Below are positions 60,114-64,000 of a stretch of DNA of 64,000 nucleotides, in pieces; position 1 is the stretch's first letter, and the number at the start of each line of letters is the position of its first letter. Origin of the DNA: Hyphomicrobiales bacterium (lineage in GTDB: Bacteria > Pseudomonadota > Alphaproteobacteria > Rhizobiales > Rhizobiaceae); contig UEIJ01000006.1 of the NCBI GenBank assembly GCA_900470195.1, positions 62,001 to 126,000 on the forward strand. The letters are read 5' to 3'. The notes beneath the pieces were generated by a model. It did no database searches and was not told the origin of the DNA. It saw only the letters and a list, made by a program, of their open reading frames with translations. A program made the position numbers and the translations under genes.

Positions 60114-60701
60114 TCAGTTCACTTCTCGGGTGAGCAGCACCCAGTCGTGTCTTTTGTCCTGCCCAATGCGTTCTATCGCTTCGAGCCGCTCAATTTCCTT
60201 GAAACCATGGGCGCCGTAAAGGGAGAGCGCCACATCGTTGTGGCTTTCGGTTATCAGGCTGATTGCCGGATTGCCGTTCCGGCGCGCCAGATCGATTTCG
60301 TTAGCGACAAGCGCGCGACCAATGCCTTTGCCGCGAAACTCCCGGTAGACGCCCACACTGTCTATGAAACGGCTGCCGATCACCTTGCGCTGCAGATCGA
60401 CCAACTGATCGAGAACCGGATGCTGCGGCGGGGTGTCGTTCAAACTGTCATCGAGTGTGAAGCCGATCGAAAGTCCGGCAATGTCGCCAGCCCATTCGGC
60501 AATCGTCGTGCTCTGCCAGCCTTCGGTCCCGTCGGCGCGCATATACTGCCGCCCACGTTCCATCGCTGTTTCAGTCCGTCCGTCCAGAACCGCACCATAC
60601 CAGAGCCATGAAGCAAAGCCGTGCGAAGAGATATCGACAAGAATCGCTATCTCTGCGGCTTCGCGGCGTTCAGCCGGGCGTAGGTTCGGTTGTCCAGCCA
60701 T
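60114..60701 (-). CDS. GNAT-family N-acetyltransferase
   Basis: A 195-residue acetyltransferase-type protein. The acetyl-CoA loop is seen as VYREFRGKGIGRALV and the C-terminal half has ALSLYGAHGFKEIER, the usual last strands. The substrate is unknown. It lies between pdhC and lpdA, 16 bases before the latter, so it is cotranscribed with the pyruvate dehydrogenase genes; this position is unusual for an acetyltransferase and may hint at a target within the complex, but that is speculative. Confidence 0.87.
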   Translation of the reverse strand: MAGQPNLRPAERREAAEIAILVDISSHGFASWLWYGAVLDGRTETAMERGRQYMRADGTEGWQSTTIAEWAGDIAGLSIGFTLDDSLNDTPPQHPVLDQLVDLQRKVIGSRFIDSVGVYREFRGKGIGRALVANEIDLARRNGNPAISLITESHNDVALSLYGAHGFKEIERLEAIERIGQDKRHDWVLLTREVN

Positions 60702-60756
60702 TCAAAAACCTCAGGCGTCGAGTTCAACAGAACGCGACGCCCTTCAAGTTGATCAA

Positions 60757-62109
60757 TCAGACCAGCATACCCATCGGGTTTTCGATGTGACGCTTAAAGG
60801 CCTGTGCAAGTTCAGCAGCCAACGCACCATCGACGGCACGATGATCGGTTGAAAGGGTTACGGACATAACGGTCGCAACCTTGATTTCACCGTTCTTGAC
60901 CACTGCACGCTGTTCACCTGCACCGATTGCGAAAATGGTCGCGTGCGGCGGATTGATGATGGCGGCAAAGTCCTTCACACCGAACATGCCGAGATTGGAC
61001 ACGGAGGTCGAACCACCCTGATACTCTTCAGGCTTCAGCTTGCGATCGCGCGCGCGCTTGGCAAGATCTTTCATCTCATTCGAAATCGCTGACAATGTCT
61101 TCGAATCCGACTGACGAACGATAGGCGTAATCAGACCGCCCGGGATCGAGACAGCCACGCCGACATCAGCACGCTTGTGCTTGATCATGCCACCTTCGGT
61201 CCACGACACATTTGCATCCGGCACGTCACGCAGGGCAAGAGCCGCCGCCTTGATGACCATATCGTTGACCGAAAGCTTGTAGGCCGGAACCTCCCCCTTT
61301 TCGGTCTTGATCATGGGTGAAGCGGCATTGATCTGCGAACGCAGGGCCAGAAGCGCATCCAGTTCGCAATCTATCGTCAGATAGAAATGCGGAACAGTCT
61401 GCTTTGATTCCACCAGACGGCGGGCAATCGTTTTGCGCATGCCGTCGAGCGGAACGATCTCGTAGGTGCCTTCTTCAAAGAGCTTGAGAACGGCATCATC
61501 CGACATCGGCTTTGGAGCGGCAGCAGACGCAGCTTCCGCCTTCGGCGCAGTAGCCTTGGCACCGCCGGAAGCCACAGCGGCTTCCACATCGCGCTGAACG
61601 ACACGGCCATGGGGACCGGTGCCCTTCACGGCAGCGATATCGACACCGGATTCCTTGGCGATACGACGAGCAAGCGGAGACGCAAACACGCGGTCGCCCT
61701 TATTCGAGACAGCAACGGGCTGCTCTGCCTTGGCTGGCGCAGGCGCCGTTGTAGGAGTGGCTTCTTTCTTTGCTTCGGCAGGCTTCGGCTCTTCCTTGGG
61801 AGCCTCCGTCTTGGCTTCTGCCTGGGGGGCAGAAGCTGCACCCTTTGCAGCAGCAGCCACGTCCTCGCCTTCTTCCGCGAGGATAGCGATCAGCGCGTTG
61901 ACCTTGACGCCTTCGGAGCCCGCGGGAACCACGATCTTGGCAATCGTGCCTTCGTCCACAGCTTCGACTTCCATCGTGGCCTTGTCGGTCTCAATTTCAG
62001 CAATAACATCGCCGGGAGCGATCTTGTCGCCTTCCTTGACCAGCCATTTCGACAGGTTGCCTTCTTCCATCGTCGGAGAAAGCGCTGGCATGGTGATATT
62101 GATCGGCAT
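60757..62109 (-). CDS. pdhC: Pyruvate dehydrogenase E2, dihydrolipoyl acetyltransferase
   Basis: The 450-residue core subunit transfers acetyl groups to CoA. It has one lipoyl domain (about 1-76; lipoyl Lys in ETDKATMEV), an Ala/Pro/Lys-rich linker, a peripheral subunit-binding domain (about 140-175, [15 protein letters not shown]) and the catalytic domain with DHRAVDG holding the active-site His near the C-terminus. It is preceded by pdhB at 17 bases. Confidence 0.96.
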   Translation of the reverse strand: MPINITMPALSPTMEEGNLSKWLVKEGDKIAPGDVIAEIETDKATMEVEAVDEGTIAKIVVPAGSEGVKVNALIAILAEEGEDVAAAAKGAASAPQAEAKTEAPKEEPKPAEAKKEATPTTAPAPAKAEQPVAVSNKGDRVFASPLARRIAKESGVDIAAVKGTGPHGRVVQRDVEAAVASGGAKATAPKAEAASAAAPKPMSDDAVLKLFEEGTYEIVPLDGMRKTIARRLVESKQTVPHFYLTIDCELDALLALRSQINAASPMIKTEKGEVPAYKLSVNDMVIKAAALALRDVPDANVSWTEGGMIKHKRADVGVAVSIPGGLITPIVRQSDSKTLSAISNEMKDLAKRARDRKLKPEEYQGGSTSVSNLGMFGVKDFAAIINPPHATIFAIGAGEQRAVVKNGEIKVATVMSVTLSTDHRAVDGALAAELAQAFKRHIENPMGMLV

Positions 62110-62126
62110 GTCCAGACCCTTTCTGT

Positions 62127-63524
62127 TTAAGCGGTATAGGTAACGGCTTTCACCGCTTCGACCACTTCGGCAACCGTCGGCAGCGCCAGCTTTTCCAGAT
62201 TTGCCGCATAAGGCATCGGAACATCCTTACCGGCAATGGTGAGGATTGGCGCATCGAGATAATCGAAAGCTTGCTGCATGACGCGTGTGGCGATTTCCGT
62301 ACCAACGGACGACTGCGGGAAACCTTCTTCCACCGTCACCAGTCGGCCAGTCTTCTTGACCGATTCGACTACCGTTGGAATATCCATCGGACGGATCGTG
62401 CGCAGATCGATGATTTCAACATCGATGCCCTGCTCGGCCAACTCTTCCGCCGCCTTGACGGCGTAGGTCATCCCGATGCCGAACGAAACGATGGTGGCGT
62501 CCTTGCCCTGCTTGTGGATGCGAGCCTTGCCGATCGGCAGAACGAAATCATCAAGCTTTGGCACATCGAAATGATGACCGTAAAGGATTTCGTTTTCGAG
62601 GAAAATCACCGGATTCGGATCGCGAATTGCAGCCTTCAGCAGACCCTTGGCGTCGGCTGCCGTGTATGGCATGACGACCTTCAGACCCGGAATGTGACTG
62701 TACCAGGCAGCATAGCATTGCGAATGCTGTGCAGCAACGCGTGCAGCCGCACCGGACGGACCGCGGAAAACCATAGGAGCGCCCATCTGTCCGCCGGACA
62801 TATAAAGCGTCTTGGCAGCGGAGTTCACGATCTGGTCAATTGCCTGCATGGCAAAATTGAAAGTCATGAATTCAACGATTGGGCGCAGTCCTGCGAAAGC
62901 CGCACCAACACCAACGCCGGCAAAACCGTGCTCGGTAATCGGGGTATCGACAACGCGCTTGGAACCGAACTCGTCAAGCAGCCCCTGGGTTACTTTGTAA
63001 GCACCCTGATATTCAGCAACTTCTTCGCCCATCACGAAAACGTTCGGGTCGCGGCGCATTTCTTCAGCCATCGCATCGCGAAGCGCTTCGCGAACTGTGG
63101 TGGAGACCATTTCCGTTCCAGCCGGAATGTCGGGATCGGACGCAACTTCGAGCGCGGGAGCTTTAGGAGCAGCCGGAACAGCGTCAGCCTTCTTTTCTTC
63201 GGCCTTGGGTTCTTCCTTGGCTTCGGCCTTCGGCGCTTCAGCCTTCGCAGCCGGAGCGGAACCGATATCGGAAGCGCTTTCGCCGTCACCCAGGAGCACG
63301 GCAATCGGCGTATTGACCTTCACGCCTTCTGTGCCTTCGTCCACAAGGATCTTACCGATCGTACCTTCATCGACAGCTTCGACTTCCATCGTCGCCTTGT
63401 CGGTTTCGATTTCAGCGATCACATCGCCGGACGTAACCTTGTCGCCTTCTTTCTTCAGCCACTTGGAGAGCTTGCCCTCTTCCATGGTTGGGGAAAGTGC
63501 GGGCATGAGAATTTCTACGGGCAT
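62127..63524 (-). CDS. pdhB: Pyruvate dehydrogenase E1 beta subunit with N-terminal lipoyl domain
   Basis: The 465-residue subunit carries a lipoyl domain (about 1-78, Lys in ETDKATMEV), an Ala/Glu/Lys/Pro-rich linker (about 85-130) and the E1-beta transketolase-like domain (about 140-465) with [17 protein letters not shown] and [14 protein letters not shown] lipoyl domain on E1-beta is characteristic of alphaproteobacteria such as Sinorhizobium. It has its E1-alpha partner directly upstream. Confidence 0.96.
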   Translation of the reverse strand: MPVEILMPALSPTMEEGKLSKWLKKEGDKVTSGDVIAEIETDKATMEVEAVDEGTIGKILVDEGTEGVKVNTPIAVLLGDGESASDIGSAPAAKAEAPKAEAKEEPKAEEKKADAVPAAPKAPALEVASDPDIPAGTEMVSTTVREALRDAMAEEMRRDPNVFVMGEEVAEYQGAYKVTQGLLDEFGSKRVVDTPITEHGFAGVGVGAAFAGLRPIVEFMTFNFAMQAIDQIVNSAAKTLYMSGGQMGAPMVFRGPSGAAARVAAQHSQCYAAWYSHIPGLKVVMPYTAADAKGLLKAAIRDPNPVIFLENEILYGHHFDVPKLDDFVLPIGKARIHKQGKDATIVSFGIGMTYAVKAAEELAEQGIDVEIIDLRTIRPMDIPTVVESVKKTGRLVTVEEGFPQSSVGTEIATRVMQQAFDYLDAPILTIAGKDVPMPYAANLEKLALPTVAEVVEAVKAVTYTA

Positions 63525-63542
63525 GACAACACCTTCCTGGAA

Positions 63543-64000
63543 TTAGAGCAGAATATCCGTGTAGAGCTCGGATGCATCCGGCTCCGGATCGTTTTGAGCG
63601 AAATCGGCAGAATCGGCGACGATGTCGCGAACTTCCTTGTCGATCTCCTTCAGCTCTTCCTCGGTTGCCCAGCCCTTTTCGATCAGACGCTGTTTGACCT
63701 GCTCAATCGGATCATGCTCGGAGCGCATCTTCTGCACTTCTTCCTTCGAGCGATACTTTGCCGGATCCGACATGGAGTGACCGCGGTAGCGGTAGGTCTG
63801 CATGTCGAGAATGATTGGCCCCTTGCCGGAGCGCGTCCATTCTACAGCGAGATCGGCAGCTGCCTTGACTGCGCGAACGTCCATACCGTCCACCTGGATG
63901 CCCGGGATATTGAAAGACAGACCGCGCTTCGAGAAATCCGTTTCTGCGGATGAACGCGAAACGGAAGTGCCCATGGCGTAGCGGTTGTTCTCAATGATGT
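63543..64000 (-). CDS. pdhA: Pyruvate dehydrogenase E1 alpha subunit (C-terminal part)
   Basis: This is the C-terminal part of the thiamine-pyrophosphate-dependent subunit; the gene runs off the right edge and the frame is open to the window end (IIENNRYAMGTS). It shows the phosphorylation-loop region YRYRGHSMSDPAKYR and a long helical tail. No internal start is implied. It is followed by pdhB at about 18 bases and is the first pdh gene seen here. Confidence 0.93.
   Translation of the reverse strand, partial: IIENNRYAMGTSVSRSSAETDFSKRGLSFNIPGIQVDGMDVRAVKAAADLAVEWTRSGKGPIILDMQTYRYRGHSMSDPAKYRSKEEVQKMRSEHDPIEQVKQRLIEKGWATEEELKEIDKEVRDIVADSADFAQNDPEPDASELYTDILL

Overview
The window reads as a stretch of core chromosome from an alphaproteobacterium of the order Rhizobiales, most likely the Brucella/Ochrobactrum group (Brucellaceae). 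This rests on recognisable proteins: a beta-1,2-glucan exporter (NdvA/Cgt type), a second glutamyl-tRNA synthetase of the GltX2 type, a giant coiled-coil protein resembling the Growth Pole Ring protein of polar-growing Rhizobiales, dusB(nifR3)-ntrB-ntrC, fused ispDF, an E1-beta subunit carrying its own lipoyl domain, and ATP12. Genes are tightly packed, often with 1-4 bp overlaps. I see no insertion sequence, prophage, CRISPR array, rRNA operon or compositional island. One tRNA, tRNA-Gly(CCC), is present.

Layout. 1-1.4 kb: folate genes folP-folB-folK (minus strand, folK cut by the edge). 1.5-3.1 kb: a DUF922 exported putative metalloprotease, then a 2Fe-2S ferredoxin and a FAD protein that looks like ferredoxin-NADP reductase without its NADP domain. 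3.7-8.6 kb: the GPR-like protein. 8.7-12.5 kb: a four-gene MlaFED-like lipid transport operon. 12.6-15.4 kb: dipeptide epimerase, GT4 glycosyltransferase and LpxH-like phosphoesterase. 15.5-17.9 kb: two divergent citrate-synthase-like genes, one with an N-terminal DNA-binding domain. 18-21.4 kb: an atypical SDR and malic enzyme. 21.5-32.8 kb: a lipoprotein, gltX, nadE, dgkA, class II DAHP synthase, glutathione reductase, a DUF2059 protein, rpiA, gph and nnr.

33-34.8 kb: glnB-glnA behind a sigma-54-type promoter. Its probable activator NtrC is encoded with NtrB and DusB at 50.5-54.1 kb, so much of the nitrogen-control circuit lies in this window. 35-46.9 kb: ATP12, a HAD phosphatase, an EamA transporter, an RluA-family synthase, ndvA, and a long minus-strand run tmk-holB-metG-tatD-MBL preceded by a D,D-carboxypeptidase. 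47-50.4 kb: rlpA, a 25-residue membrane peptide behind an EcfG-type stress promoter, a lipid kinase, tRNA-Gly and a PepSY protein. 54.3-56.8 kb: ispDF, pncC and an SDR. 56.8-64 kb: a pyruvate dehydrogenase operon pdhA-pdhB-pdhC-GNAT-lpdA-small membrane protein-lipA-COQ10/RatA-like (pdhA cut by the edge); lipA makes the lipoyl cofactor used by the complex.

The most unusual items are the ferredoxin gene with its NADP-domain-less reductase partner, the citrate synthase/HTH-citrate synthase divergent pair with a palindromic candidate operator, the stress-promoter-driven 25-residue peptide, and a small membrane gene after lpdA whose best start codon is ATT. No complete novel defence or mobile system is evident.
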